From the NCBI RefSeq assembly GCF_016863035.1, contig NZ_BOOC01000003.1, positions 186,001-250,000 on the forward strand: 64,000 nt of DNA. The letters run 5' to 3'. Below, one piece after another: positions 6,925 to 15,659 of the stretch. The stretch is from Microbispora corallina (GTDB lineage Bacteria; Actinomycetota; Actinomycetes; Streptosporangiales; Streptosporangiaceae). The position numbers and the translations under genes were made by a program. A model generated the notes under the pieces. That model did not search any database and was not told the DNA's origin. It worked only from the letters and a program-made list of their open reading frames with translations. How positions within the stretch are numbered: the first letter of the stretch is position 1; every line of letters starts with the position of its first letter.

Positions 6925-9273
6925 ATGCGGGACTCCGACAGGGCACGGGCCGCGGGCCTGTTAAGTCGGACTGCGGCACGGGATCTGTTCGAACAGGTTC
7001 GTTTCCGGTATTTCCGCCTTCCGCCATTCGCACGACGTGCACTATTCGTTGTGTTGCTCGTCGCCACGATGGGAATGGCCGCCGCGCTCAACTGGCCGCT
7101 GGCGGCCACATTCGTCTACGCGGTCGTGGTGCTCGCGTTCGTCGCGCTCGCGCTGAGCTACCCGCGCGCCGCGGCCACCGCGCTCGTCCTCGCGGGTTGG
7201 GGGCTGCTGCTGCCGCTGTTCCGGATGGCGTTCGGCGGCGAGTCTCCCGCGCCCAGCCTGCTGATGGCCCTCGGCGTCCTGGTCGCGGGGGCCGCCCACC
7301 TGATCCGCTGGGTCCCGCCGTGGCTCACCACGCTGATGGCGCTCGTGCCCGCGGCCGCGCTCGCGGTGGCGCTGTCGCCGGTGTCCACTCCCGTCGCGCT
7401 GTGGGGGGCCGCGGCCGCCGCGGCCGCCGTGCTCGTCTACCGGCTCGTGCTGGCCCGCAAGGTCAGGGCCGAGATCGAACGGGAGCCGGCCGGAGGCGAG
7501 ACGCAGATCCAGCAGCGGGCCAGGGCCGGCGGGCACCACCAGGCCGCGGGCGACCGCACCTCCCCTCCTCCGATAACGGTCGAGCAGGCGCTCGGCGAGC
7601 TGGAGGCGATGATCGGGCTGGAGCCGGTCAAGGAGCAGGTGCGGGCCATCGCCGCATCCATCGAGGCGGCCCGGCTCCGCAAGGAGGCCGGGTTCGCCAA
7701 CGAGCCGCCGATGCGGCACTTCGTCTTCGTCGGGCCGCCCGGCACCGGCAAGACCAGCGTGGCCCGGACCCTGGCCAAGATCTTCTATGCCTTCGGCCTG
7801 CTCGACACCCCGTTCGTGGTCGAGGCCCAGCGGGCCGACCTCGTGGGGGAGTACCTCGGCGCGACCGCCATCAAGACCAACGAGCTGATCGAGCGGGCCC
7901 TCGGCGGCGTGCTGTTCGTCGACGAGGCGTACGGGCTGGTCAACTCCGGGGACGGCCAGCCGGACCGGTTCGGGGCGGAGGCCGTGCAGACCCTGCTCAA
8001 GCGGGCCGAGGACGACCGCGACCGGCTGATCGTCATCCTGGCCGGATACGAGCGGGAGATGAACGCCTTCCTGTCGTCCAACCCCGGTCTGTCCAGCCGG
8101 TTCGCGAGCCGGGTGCGCTTCCCGAGCTACAGCCCGGGAGAGCTGCTGGAGATCACCGAGGCGCTGCAGGCGAGGCGAGGCGACCTGCTCGCCCCGGACG
8201 CCCGTCCCGTGCTGCGCGGCCTGTACGAGGACGTCAACCGCAGGGGGCTCGTCGACGAGCTGGGCAACGCCCGGTTCGCCCGCAGCCTCGCCGAGGCCGC
8301 GGCCCAGGCGCGGGACGTCCGGGTGGTCAGCGCCGGCGGGGCGCCGCGGAGCGAGGACCTGCTCACGGTGACCGCCGGCGACGTCCTCAAGGCGTTCAAC
8401 GAGATCACCGCGCGCTACCGCGGCTACCAGGCGACGCCGACCCTCGACGAGGCGCTCGCCGACCTCGACAGGATGGCCGGCCTGGAGCCGGTCAAACGGC
8501 AGGTCCACGCCATCACGGCCCAGCTCAAGGTGGCGCGGATGCGCCAGGAGCAGGGCCTGCCCGTGCAGTCGCAGATGCGGCACTTCGTCTTCGTGGGCCC
8601 GCCGGGGACGGGCAAGACGACGGTCGCCCGCATCCTGGGCCGGATCTTCTCGGCGCTCGGGCTGCTGGCGCGCCCCGACGTGGTCGAGGCCTCCCGCGCC
8701 GACCTCGTGGGCCAGCACCTCGGCGCCACCGCGATCAAGACGAACGAGCTCGTCGACCGGGCGCTCGGCGGCGTGCTGTTCATCGACGAGGCCTACGGCC
8801 TGGTCAACGCGGGCTACTCGGGGGGCGACGCGTTCGGGGCCGAGGCCGTGCAGACGCTGCTGAAGCGGGCCGAGGACGACCGCGACCGGCTCGTGATCAT
8901 CCTGGCCGGGTACGAGCGGGAGATGGACGCCTTCCTCGCGACCAACCCCGGGCTGGCCTCCCGGTTCAACCAGCGGGTGTCGTTCCCGTCGTACTCGCCG
9001 GTCGAACTGGCCGACATCGCCCGCATGCTCGCGGCGGCGGCCGGGGACCGGTTCGACGCCTCCGCCGCCCGGGACCTCGCCGACGTGTTCGACTGGGTGT
9101 GCCGGGAGGGCCTCATCGACGGGCTCGGCAACGGCCGCTTCGCCCGGTCGCTGTACGAGAGGGCGGCCCTGCGCCGCGACGTGCGGCTGGCGGCCCAGGG
9201 CTCGGCGAACGCCGCCGAGCTCACCACGATCACGAGCGATGACGTGCGGAGCGCCGTGGACGAATTGTCCTGA
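6925..9273 (+). CDS. Membrane-anchored tandem AAA+ ATPase, CbxX/CfqX (EccA-like) type
   Basis: The product is 782 residues from ATG 6925, chosen because ggggagg lies just upstream. Residues about 35-185 form five or six transmembrane helices. Two AAA+ modules of the CbxX/CfqX/SpoVK family follow, each with Walker A GPPGTGKT (residues 270-277 and 558-565), Walker B-like LFVDEAYGL and LFIDEAYGL, and the LAGYEREM motif with a sensor region. The modules are near copies, which points to an internal duplication. Family members remodel protein complexes; EccA proteins assist type VII secretion and CbxX activates Rubisco. Neither partner is present here, so the substrate is unknown. Membrane anchoring and the upstream TPR-membrane protein suggest a shared envelope complex. 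Confidence 0.82.
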   Translation: MRDSDRARAAGLLSRTAARDLFEQVRFRYFRLPPFARRALFVVLLVATMGMAAALNWPLAATFVYAVVVLAFVALALSYPRAAATALVLAGWGLLLPLFRMAFGGESPAPSLLMALGVLVAGAAHLIRWVPPWLTTLMALVPAAALAVALSPVSTPVALWGAAAAAAAVLVYRLVLARKVRAEIEREPAGGETQIQQRARAGGHHQAAGDRTSPPPITVEQALGELEAMIGLEPVKEQVRAIAASIEAARLRKEAGFANEPPMRHFVFVGPPGTGKTSVARTLAKIFYAFGLLDTPFVVEAQRADLVGEYLGATAIKTNELIERALGGVLFVDEAYGLVNSGDGQPDRFGAEAVQTLLKRAEDDRDRLIVILAGYEREMNAFLSSNPGLSSRFASRVRFPSYSPGELLEITEALQARRGDLLAPDARPVLRGLYEDVNRRGLVDELGNARFARSLAEAAAQARDVRVVSAGGAPRSEDLLTVTAGDVLKAFNEITARYRGYQATPTLDEALADLDRMAGLEPVKRQVHAITAQLKVARMRQEQGLPVQSQMRHFVFVGPPGTGKTTVARILGRIFSALGLLARPDVVEASRADLVGQHLGATAIKTNELVDRALGGVLFIDEAYGLVNAGYSGGDAFGAEAVQTLLKRAEDDRDRLVIILAGYEREMDAFLATNPGLASRFNQRVSFPSYSPVELADIARMLAAAAGDRFDASAARDLADVFDWVCREGLIDGLGNGRFARSLYERAALRRDVRLAAQGSANAAELTTITSDDVRSAVDELS

Positions 9274-9379
9274 CCTTGACCGGAAACACCCCTCTTCTGG
9301 TGCGTGTCCCGATGCCGGTGCCGATTACATTCTGCTACTAATCTAGCGCGGTAAGTAGCCGGAGGGATCGGAGAAGCAC

Positions 9380-11080
9380 GTGAGAGCTCGATGGCCCGTC
9401 GTTCTGGCCGCCATGTTCGCGCTCTGGGCCGCCGGCGGCTGCGGCGCCGTGTCCCCGCCCGGCGACCGGGACGGCGGGTCGGCCGCCTCCCCCGTCAAGG
9501 CGTACGACATCAACCCGCTGCCGCGCGAGCGGGTGCGGGACGGCGGGACCCTGCGCTGGGGGCTCGGCGACTTCCCGAGCCAGTGGAACCAGAACCACAT
9601 CGACGGCGACACCACCACCGTGCAGACCGTCATGGACGGGCTGATGCCGCGGACGTTCCGCTCCGACGAGCGGGGGCGCGTGTCGATCGACACCGACTAC
9701 GTCACCAACGCCCGGGTCACCGCGACCGCGCCCCACCAGGTCGTCACCTACACGCTGAACCCGAAGGCCCGGTGGTCGGACGGCAAGCCCATCACCTGGC
9801 TGGACTTCGCCGCCCAGTGGAAGGCGCTGAGCGGCAGGGACAAGGCCTACCGGGTCGACGCGGCCATCGCGTACGAGAACATCCTGAGCGTGGGCAGGGG
9901 GTCGAGCGACCACGAGGTGGTGGTCACGCTCAGCCAGCCGTTCAACGAGTGGCAGTCGCTGTTCACGCCGCTGTACCCGGCCGCGACCAACGGCTCGCCC
10001 GACGCGTTCAACGCCGACTGGGTGAACCGGATCCCGGTGACCGCGGGCCCGTTCAAGCTGGAGCGGCTCGACTCCAAGGGGAGGACGGTCACGCTCGCCC
10101 GCGACCCCGGCTGGTGGGGCAACCGGTCGAAGCTCGACCGCATCGTGTTCCAGGCCATGCGGCCCGACGGCATGGTCCGGGCGTTCACGAAGGGCGAGGT
10201 GGACGTCTTCGAGGTGGCGCCCTCGGCCGACGACTACTCGCGCGTCCGGGACGCCTGGGACGCGGTGATCCGGCAGGCCGCGGGCACCGAGTACCGCCAG
10301 TTCACGCTGAACGGCGAGAGCGAGGCCCTGTCCGACGTGCGCGTCCGCGAGGCCGTCGCCGCGGCCCTCGACCGGAGGGCCCTCACGCAGCTCGACCTGA
10401 AGGGCCTCGGCTGGCCGGTCGTCACGCTGGACAACCACTTCCTGATGAACGACCAGAACGGCTACCGGGCCAACGCGGGCCCCCTCGGCGGGTACGACCC
10501 CAAGCGGGCGGGGCGGCTGCTCGACCAGGCCGGGTGGAAGACGAACGGCAAGGAGCGCACGAAGAACGGCAAGCCCCTCGCGCTGCGGTTCGTCGTGCCG
10601 GCGGGGGTCGCGATCAGCGACAACGAGGCGCAGGTCGCCCGGCTCATGCTCCAGCGGGTCGGCGTCCGCGTCACCGTGCAGACCGTGCCGTTCGACGACT
10701 TCTTCAGCAAGCACCTCATCCCCGGCGACTTCGACATCGCCGCGTTCGCCTACCCGAGCACGCCGTACCCGATCTCCAGCGCGTTCGACATCTACGTCAA
10801 CGGCGAGAGCGTGAAGGGTGACGACGTCCGGTGGTACTCCAACCTGGGGCGGAGCGGCAGCAAGCAGATCGACCAGGCCATGTACCGGGCGGGCAGCGCG
10901 CTCGACACCTCCAAGATCCTCGGCCTGGTCAACCAGGCCGACGCGCTGATCTGGAAGAAGCTCAACGTCCTGCCGCTGTACCAGTGCCCGCAGACCGTGG
11001 CCGTCCGCTCCGCGCTCGCCAACGTCGGCGCCAACGGCTTCTACACGATGCGGTACGAGGACATCGGCTACGCCTCGTGA
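9380..11080 (+). CDS. ABC transporter substrate-binding lipoprotein, peptide/nickel family 5
   Basis: The 566-residue protein begins with a lipoprotein signal, a hydrophobic stretch ending AAGGC, so Cys near residue 21 would be lipidated after cleavage. The body matches extracellular solute-binding protein family 5 (oligopeptide, dipeptide, nickel) in length and fold order, including LRWGLGDFPSQWNQNH near the start and DIAAFAYPSTPYP near the end. GTG 9380 follows ggagggatcgg, and a relatively AT-rich leader (about 9324-9358) may hold the promoter. No permease or ATPase genes are nearby, so it must work with components encoded elsewhere or act as a sensor. It ends 14 bp from the convergent pxpC gene. 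Confidence 0.88.
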   Translation: MRARWPVVLAAMFALWAAGGCGAVSPPGDRDGGSAASPVKAYDINPLPRERVRDGGTLRWGLGDFPSQWNQNHIDGDTTTVQTVMDGLMPRTFRSDERGRVSIDTDYVTNARVTATAPHQVVTYTLNPKARWSDGKPITWLDFAAQWKALSGRDKAYRVDAAIAYENILSVGRGSSDHEVVVTLSQPFNEWQSLFTPLYPAATNGSPDAFNADWVNRIPVTAGPFKLERLDSKGRTVTLARDPGWWGNRSKLDRIVFQAMRPDGMVRAFTKGEVDVFEVAPSADDYSRVRDAWDAVIRQAAGTEYRQFTLNGESEALSDVRVREAVAAALDRRALTQLDLKGLGWPVVTLDNHFLMNDQNGYRANAGPLGGYDPKRAGRLLDQAGWKTNGKERTKNGKPLALRFVVPAGVAISDNEAQVARLMLQRVGVRVTVQTVPFDDFFSKHLIPGDFDIAAFAYPSTPYPISSAFDIYVNGESVKGDDVRWYSNLGRSGSKQIDQAMYRAGSALDTSKILGLVNQADALIWKKLNVLPLYQCPQTVAVRSALANVGANGFYTMRYEDIGYAS

Positions 11081-11096
11081 GACCTCACAGGTCTCA
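11078..11096. terminator. Hairpin spanning both stop codons of convergent genes
   Basis: tgagacct and aggtctca pair perfectly around a cac loop. The left arm contains the TGA of the plus-strand binding protein and the right arm the TGA of the minus-strand pxpC, so one short hairpin closes both genes. Confidence 0.6.
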
Positions 11097-12005
11097 CAGG
11101 CGCGCCGGCGTGCCCGGCAGCCGGAACCGGAGCCGGTCGCCCGGCCGGAGCTGGGCCACCAGGGCCACGTCCGCGGACGCCACGACGGCGATCACGGGAT
11201 AGCCGCCGGTGGGCGGGTGGTCGGCCAGGAACACGATCGGCCGGCCCCCCGGGGGCACCTGGACCGCGCCCAGCGGCATGCCCTCGCTGGGCAGCTCGCC
11301 GGGCCTGGCCCGCCTCAGCGGCGCCCCGCTCAGCCGCACCCCGACCCGGTTGCTCTCCGGCGTGACCTCGTACGGCCCGGCGCACAGGGCCCGCAGCGCG
11401 CCCGGCTCGAACCAGTCGTCGCGCGGGCCCGGCAGGACGCGCACGACGGGCGGCCGGGGGACCGGCGGCCGCGCCGCCTGGTCCACGATCGGAGCGGACG
11501 CGCCGGCGCGGCCCAGCGGCAGCACGGCGCCCGTCCGCAGCGGCGGCGGCCCGAGGCCCGACAGGGAGTCGGTGGACCGGCTGCCCAGCACGGCCGGGAC
11601 GGCCACGCCCCCGCGCACCGCGACGTACGTCCGCAGGCCCTCCCGCGGCGTCCCCAGGCGAAGCTCCCCGCCCGGGGAGACCCAGACCGGGCAGTCCATG
11701 GCCGCCGGCCGCCCCGCCGCAGTGACCGGGCAGGCCGCGCCGGTGACGGCGACCCACGCGCCTTCAGGGAACGCCAGCGCCGTCCCCCCGAACGTCGCCT
11801 CGATGCCCGCCGCGCCCTCGGGGTTGCCGACCAGCCGGTTCGCCAGGCGCAGGCTCGGGGCGTCCGCCGCCCCGGAGCGGGGCACGCCGAGATGGGCGTA
11901 TCCCGGTCTGCCGAGGTCCTGCACGGTCGCGTACGGCCCCGGGCTCACCACCTCGGCCCACCGCCGGGCAGCCGTCTCGTCCGGGGGCTCCCGCCGTCCC
12001 GTCAC
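11094..12005 (-). CDS. pxpC: 5-oxoprolinase subunit PxpC (biotin-dependent carboxyltransferase-like)
   Basis: The 303-residue protein is a carboxyltransferase-domain-2 (allophanate hydrolase C-terminal-like) subunit. It carries the family start SPGPYATVQDLGRPGYAHLG, SGAADAPSLRLANRLVGN and the end LADHPPTGGYPVIAVV. Together with PxpA and PxpB it forms the ATP-dependent bacterial 5-oxoprolinase that opens 5-oxo-L-proline to L-glutamate, a housekeeping damage-clearance reaction. The GTG start overlaps the pxpB stop by four bases (GTGA), so translation is coupled. It is the last gene of the operon pxpA-pxpB-pxpC. Confidence 0.92.
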   Translation of the reverse strand: MTGRREPPDETAARRWAEVVSPGPYATVQDLGRPGYAHLGVPRSGAADAPSLRLANRLVGNPEGAAGIEATFGGTALAFPEGAWVAVTGAACPVTAAGRPAAMDCPVWVSPGGELRLGTPREGLRTYVAVRGGVAVPAVLGSRSTDSLSGLGPPPLRTGAVLPLGRAGASAPIVDQAARPPVPRPPVVRVLPGPRDDWFEPGALRALCAGPYEVTPESNRVGVRLSGAPLRRARPGELPSEGMPLGAVQVPPGGRPIVFLADHPPTGGYPVIAVVASADVALVAQLRPGDRLRFRLPGTPARL

Positions 12006-12616
12006 GCGCGGAACCGCACCCGCGTGCCCGGCGCCAGCGTCGCCGGGGGATCGGCGGTCACGTCCCAGACCCGCGCGTCCGTGCGGCCCAGCAGCCGCCA
12101 GCCGCCGGGCGACGCCGAGGGGTACACGGCCGAGTAGGGCCCCGCGATCGCCACCGAGCCCGGCGGCACCGCGGTGCGCGGCACCTCCAGCCGGGGCACG
12201 TGCAGCGCCGGGTCGAGCCCCACCAGGTAGGCGAACCCGGGGGCGAAGCCCAGCCAGCCCACCACGAACGGGGACGCCGCGTGCCGGGCGGCCACCTCGC
12301 CCGCCGTCATCCCGCTCAGCTCCGCGACGGCCTCCAGGTCCTCCCCGTCGTACACGACCGGGATCTCCACGGTCCCGCCCTCTCCTGCGGCCGGTACGGC
12401 CGGCTCCCCGGCCGTACGGAGGAGGCCGGCGAGCAGCGCCGCCAGCCGCGGCCGGTCGGCGCCGGGGGCCACCACCAGCACGGTTTCCGGGCCGGGGACG
12501 ATCTCCTCCACCCCCGCCGGCGGGGCGGCCCGCAGCAGCGCGTCCAGCCGGTGCGCCGCCTCCAGCGAGCCGGTCTCCACCAGCAGCCCGTGTTCGCCCG
12601 CCGCCCGGATCGTCAC
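12002..12616 (-). CDS. pxpB: 5-oxoprolinase subunit PxpB
   Basis: The 204-residue protein belongs to the carboxyltransferase-domain-1 (KipI-like) family. The signature runs EIPVVYDGEDLEAVAE, SPFVVGWLGFAPGFAYLVGL and VPPGSVAIAGPYSAVYP. PxpB pairs with PxpC and, with PxpA, cleaves 5-oxoproline at the expense of ATP. The GTG start at 12616 overlaps the pxpA stop by four bases, matching the tight packing of the operon. A much longer open frame upstream in the same phase is only shadow of pxpA. Confidence 0.92.
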   Translation of the reverse strand: MTIRAAGEHGLLVETGSLEAAHRLDALLRAAPPAGVEEIVPGPETVLVVAPGADRPRLAALLAGLLRTAGEPAVPAAGEGGTVEIPVVYDGEDLEAVAELSGMTAGEVAARHAASPFVVGWLGFAPGFAYLVGLDPALHVPRLEVPRTAVPPGSVAIAGPYSAVYPSASPGGWRLLGRTDARVWDVTADPPATLAPGTRVRFRA

Positions 12617-13389
12617 GCGAACGGCTCCACCGAGACGCCCGCGTCGATCAGCGCCTTGCGCACCGCCGCCGCGATCCGCACCGCGCCGGGGGTGTCCCCG
12701 TGGACGCAGACCGACCGGGCGTCGACCCGCACCCGGGAGCCGTCGGCCGCCGTCACCACGCCCTCCCGCGCCATCAGGACGGCCCGGGCCGCCACCGTCT
12801 CCGGGTCGTGCAGGACCGCTCCCGGCTCCCGCCGCGGCACCAGGCCGCCGGACGGCGTGTAGGCGCGGTCGGCGAAGCACTCGCCCACGACGGGTACGCC
12901 GTACTGGGCGGCCACCTCGCGCACCGCCGACACCGGCAGCGTCAGCACCGGCAGCGGCCCGCCGCCCTCGGGCACCCGGTAGTCGGCGACCGCCGCCACC
13001 ACCGCCTCGGCCTGCGCCGGGTCGCGGCAGATCCGGTTGTAGAGCGCGCCGTGCGGCTTCACGTACGCCACCCGGCCCCCCATCGACCGGGCGACGCCGT
13101 CCACCGCGGCGATCTGGTAGAGCACGTCGGAGCACAGCTCCTCCGGGTCCACCTCCATCTCGCGGCGGCCGAACCCCGCGAGGTCGCGGTAGGAGACCTG
13201 CGCCCCCACCGCCACGCCCCGGTCCACGGCCGCGGCGCACGTCCGCCGGATGATCAACGGATCGCCCGCGTGGAAGCCGCAGGCCACGTTGGCGCTGGTC
13301 ACCAGGTCCAGCAGGGCCTCGTCGTCGCCGAGCCGCCAGATCCCGAAGCCCTCACCGAGATCCGCGTTCAGATCGATGACCACGGTCAC
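12613..13389 (-). CDS. pxpA: 5-oxoprolinase subunit PxpA (LamB/YcsF family)
   Basis: The 258-residue protein is a LamB/YcsF TIM-barrel-like subunit with the hallmark start IDLNADLGEGFGIW, VACGFHAGDP, VKPHGALYNR and SVCVHGDTPGA. It is the catalytic partner of PxpBC for conversion of 5-oxoproline to glutamate. I place the start at GTG 13389, which has ggagg seven bases upstream; GTG 13383, two codons later, is a fair alternative. It is the first gene of the operon, and 83 bp separate it from the next upstream gene on the same strand. Confidence 0.92.
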   Translation of the reverse strand: MTVVIDLNADLGEGFGIWRLGDDEALLDLVTSANVACGFHAGDPLIIRRTCAAAVDRGVAVGAQVSYRDLAGFGRREMEVDPEELCSDVLYQIAAVDGVARSMGGRVAYVKPHGALYNRICRDPAQAEAVVAAVADYRVPEGGGPLPVLTLPVSAVREVAAQYGVPVVGECFADRAYTPSGGLVPRREPGAVLHDPETVAARAVLMAREGVVTAADGSRVRVDARSVCVHGDTPGAVRIAAAVRKALIDAGVSVEPFA

Positions 13390-13472
13390 CTCCGTGCCTC
13401 CTGCGCCACGCCCCTCGATTACATCCTGCCTCAGGGAGAGGGGACGATCACGCCGTTGCCGCAGGTGGGCGG

Positions 13473-15080
13473 TCAAATGGGAGGTTCGTCCGGGATGTCG
13501 GCGATGTCGTCGAGGGCGGCCGCCAGCTCGTCCGGGTGGTCGCCGATCCGCTCGGCGATCTCGATGAGCACGTGCAGCACGTCGTGCCGGTCGTGGCCGA
13601 GATCGGCGAGCCGCTGGGCGGCCTCCCACAGCTGCGGCGGGTCGCCCACCCACAGCCGGGAGGCGATCTCCTCGTGCCAGGCCAGGTGCTCCTCCAGGTC
13701 GGCCCGGCCCAGCTCGCCGGCGTGGTCGATCTCCAGCAGGATCCGCCGGTCGGCCTCGTCGGCCGGGTTCAGCAGGTCGAGGTTGGTCGAGCCGCGCATG
13801 CCCTGGAGCAGCGGGAACGCGAACGCCCGCCGCGCGAGCGCCGACAGGTCGCCGTCGGGCAGGAGCCGGTGCACCAGGGAGCGGTCCAGGCCGAAGGTCG
13901 TCGGGTCCCGGTACGCCTCGGTGAACCGGGCCGTCGCCTCCCAGACCGCGTCGAGCGTCGCCCGCACGCCCTGCTCCGGCAGCCCGATGCGGGGCCCGGC
14001 GAAGCGCACCCATGCCGAGAGCACGTGCGGCATCGCGTCCTGCTCGCCCGGCGACAGCAGTACCTTGCGCGGCAGCCAGTCGAGCAGGAACGTCTCGCAC
14101 TTCGTGGGGCTGACCCGCATCGGGCGGTTGAAGTCCTGGTCGCAGCCGTAGTCGATGATGTGGTCGGTGCACCGGGAGGCGGCCGACGGGTCGGACAGGT
14201 TCTCCGCCGCGTCCGAGGCGAGGAACTCGGCGGCCAACATCGCTCTCCGGTCCCGGCTGTACGGCGCCTCCGTGTGGGCGGGGGCCGGCCGCATGCGCCC
14301 CGGGGGCAGCGCCTTGATCCTGGCCCGGGCGAACGCGTGGTAGGCGCTGTAGCTGTCGCTCACGAGCCTCGGGCCCTTGCGCACCGTGGCGGCCGCCCCC
14401 GTCGCCTTCATCGCGAACTCCAGCAGCGCCCGGGCCTGCTGGGGCTCGATGTCCTCGAACCGCAGCAGCGCGTTGGCCGCCGCCTCCAGCCTGGCCTGCT
14501 CCAGCAGCTTGTCGACCTGGGACGACACCCAGGCGTCGCGGGCCATCCCGCCCATGTTGTAGTCGACGACCACGACCAGGGCGTGGGTGTCCTCCCCGTT
14601 GTAGGCGAACGTGCACAACACGGTGTCCTGGTCGCCGTACACGTCCCTGGAGACGTAGCAGCCGGCGGGCTTGACCGCGCCGACCCGGTCGGCCCAGCGG
14701 GGCCGGGCCACGTCGGACTCCATGAGCGCCAGCGCCGCGCCCTCCGCCTTGGCGGCCTGCCGGGCCGTGCCGAGGTAGGCGACCGAGATCAGCAGGGTGA
14801 GCGCGGCCGGGGTGCCCGCCTTGGCGGCGTAGTCCACCAGCCCCTCGCCGAGGATCTGCTCGACGTCGCCGCCGCGCAGCCGCCGCCCCCACCAGGCGCC
14901 CAGCATGTCGGACACCATGAGCTCGGCGTCGAGGGGAGTGCGGACGGCGAGCAGTTCCCGGGCCGCCAGCAGCATCTCCGCGAACACGTCGTCCGGCGGC
15001 CTGGTCTCCCTGGGGTCTCGTCGGTGCCGACGGCTCACTCGATCTCGCTCCGGTCGTTCACGGACTCCACCCTCTCGCAT
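13473..15080 (-). CDS. Conserved hypothetical protein, 535 residues
   Basis: I do not recognise a named family. The protein is soluble, with no signal or transmembrane segment. Residues 30-125 look helical (DVFAEMLLAARELLAV). Residues 140-200 hold a beta-rich stretch with LVVVVDYNMGGMARDAWVS. The middle has a Cys/His-containing segment (SRCTDHIIDYGCDQDFNRP), and the C-terminal half is helical and acidic. It is highly expressed-looking in codon use and contains no frameshift. ATG 15080 gives the longest product, while GTG 15038 (VSRRHRRD) is an alternative; neither has a clear ribosome site. It is transcribed toward pxpA but is separated from it by 83 bp and is probably independent. Confidence 0.6.
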   Translation of the reverse strand: MREGGVRERPERDRVSRRHRRDPRETRPPDDVFAEMLLAARELLAVRTPLDAELMVSDMLGAWWGRRLRGGDVEQILGEGLVDYAAKAGTPAALTLLISVAYLGTARQAAKAEGAALALMESDVARPRWADRVGAVKPAGCYVSRDVYGDQDTVLCTFAYNGEDTHALVVVVDYNMGGMARDAWVSSQVDKLLEQARLEAAANALLRFEDIEPQQARALLEFAMKATGAAATVRKGPRLVSDSYSAYHAFARARIKALPPGRMRPAPAHTEAPYSRDRRAMLAAEFLASDAAENLSDPSAASRCTDHIIDYGCDQDFNRPMRVSPTKCETFLLDWLPRKVLLSPGEQDAMPHVLSAWVRFAGPRIGLPEQGVRATLDAVWEATARFTEAYRDPTTFGLDRSLVHRLLPDGDLSALARRAFAFPLLQGMRGSTNLDLLNPADEADRRILLEIDHAGELGRADLEEHLAWHEEIASRLWVGDPPQLWEAAQRLADLGHDRHDVLHVLIEIAERIGDHPDELAAALDDIADIPDEPPI

Positions 15081-15293
15081 TCCCGCGGGAAACTACATCA
15101 GGAACGCGGGCCGGTGACTTCCCCGTTATGTGGGCGCCCACGGCGATCACCGCGCTCACGTGCGGGAGCCGTCCGCGGCCTCCCCCCGGGGGAGACCGGC
15201 GGACGGGCGCGGGGCGCCGCGCGGCCGCCGGCGGGCGTCCGGCCGCGGACGCCCTGCCGTGCGGGCCGTGCGCGCGGCCCTCGGACGCGCGCC

Positions 15294-15548
15294 TCACACG
15301 CGGGACGGCGGGGCGGAGTTCACCAGCCCCAGGAGGTGCTCACGGGCCACGCGTTCGGCGATCTCGGGCGTGACGTCGAGCCCGAGGTGCTCGGCGCACG
15401 CCCACGCGTCCACGACGCAGCGGTCGACGGTGGTGAGGGGGACGGTCAGGAATTCCGCGGCCAGGCGGGCGATGACGCCTTCGAGGAGGGGGCGGAGCCC
15501 CGGCTCCGATGATGGGCCGCCACTGATTCGTGCTGCGAGTACGGGCAT
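15294..15548 (-). CDS. Small protein with three-helix-bundle dimerization-type domain
   Basis: The 84-residue product has helices at about 20-35 (LLEGVIARLAAEF), 40-53 (TTVDRCVVDAWACAEHL) and 58-72 (TPEIAERVAREHLLGLV). This is the pattern of the short actinobacterial three-helix-bundle dimerization proteins. Function is unknown and a regulatory or scaffold role is a guess. I choose ATG 15548 because gagga lies nine bases upstream; an in-frame ATG at 15557 abuts that site too closely. The gene is divergent from the HhH-GPD gene, with about 110 bp between them. Confidence 0.55.
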   Translation of the reverse strand: MPVLAARISGGPSSEPGLRPLLEGVIARLAAEFLTVPLTTVDRCVVDAWACAEHLGLDVTPEIAERVAREHLLGLVNSAPPSRV

Positions 15549-15659
15549 GGACTGCATTCCTCGCTGAATGGGGACCTGCCGCCCCTTATTCCACAACTTT
15601 CCGCCGTACTGTCAAGCCTTCCGGGCGTGTCCGCCGTACCGGCGTGCCAAGCTGGTCGC

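Noticed and set aside
7042-8718. A 558-residue minus-strand frame opposite the AAA+ gene
   Set aside because: No domain signatures; it mirrors the two AAA+ modules on the other strand.
13536-15512. A 658-residue plus-strand frame opposite the 535-residue hypothetical protein
   Set aside because: Composition is Arg/Gly/Val-rich without motifs, and it runs through the boundary of two minus-strand genes.
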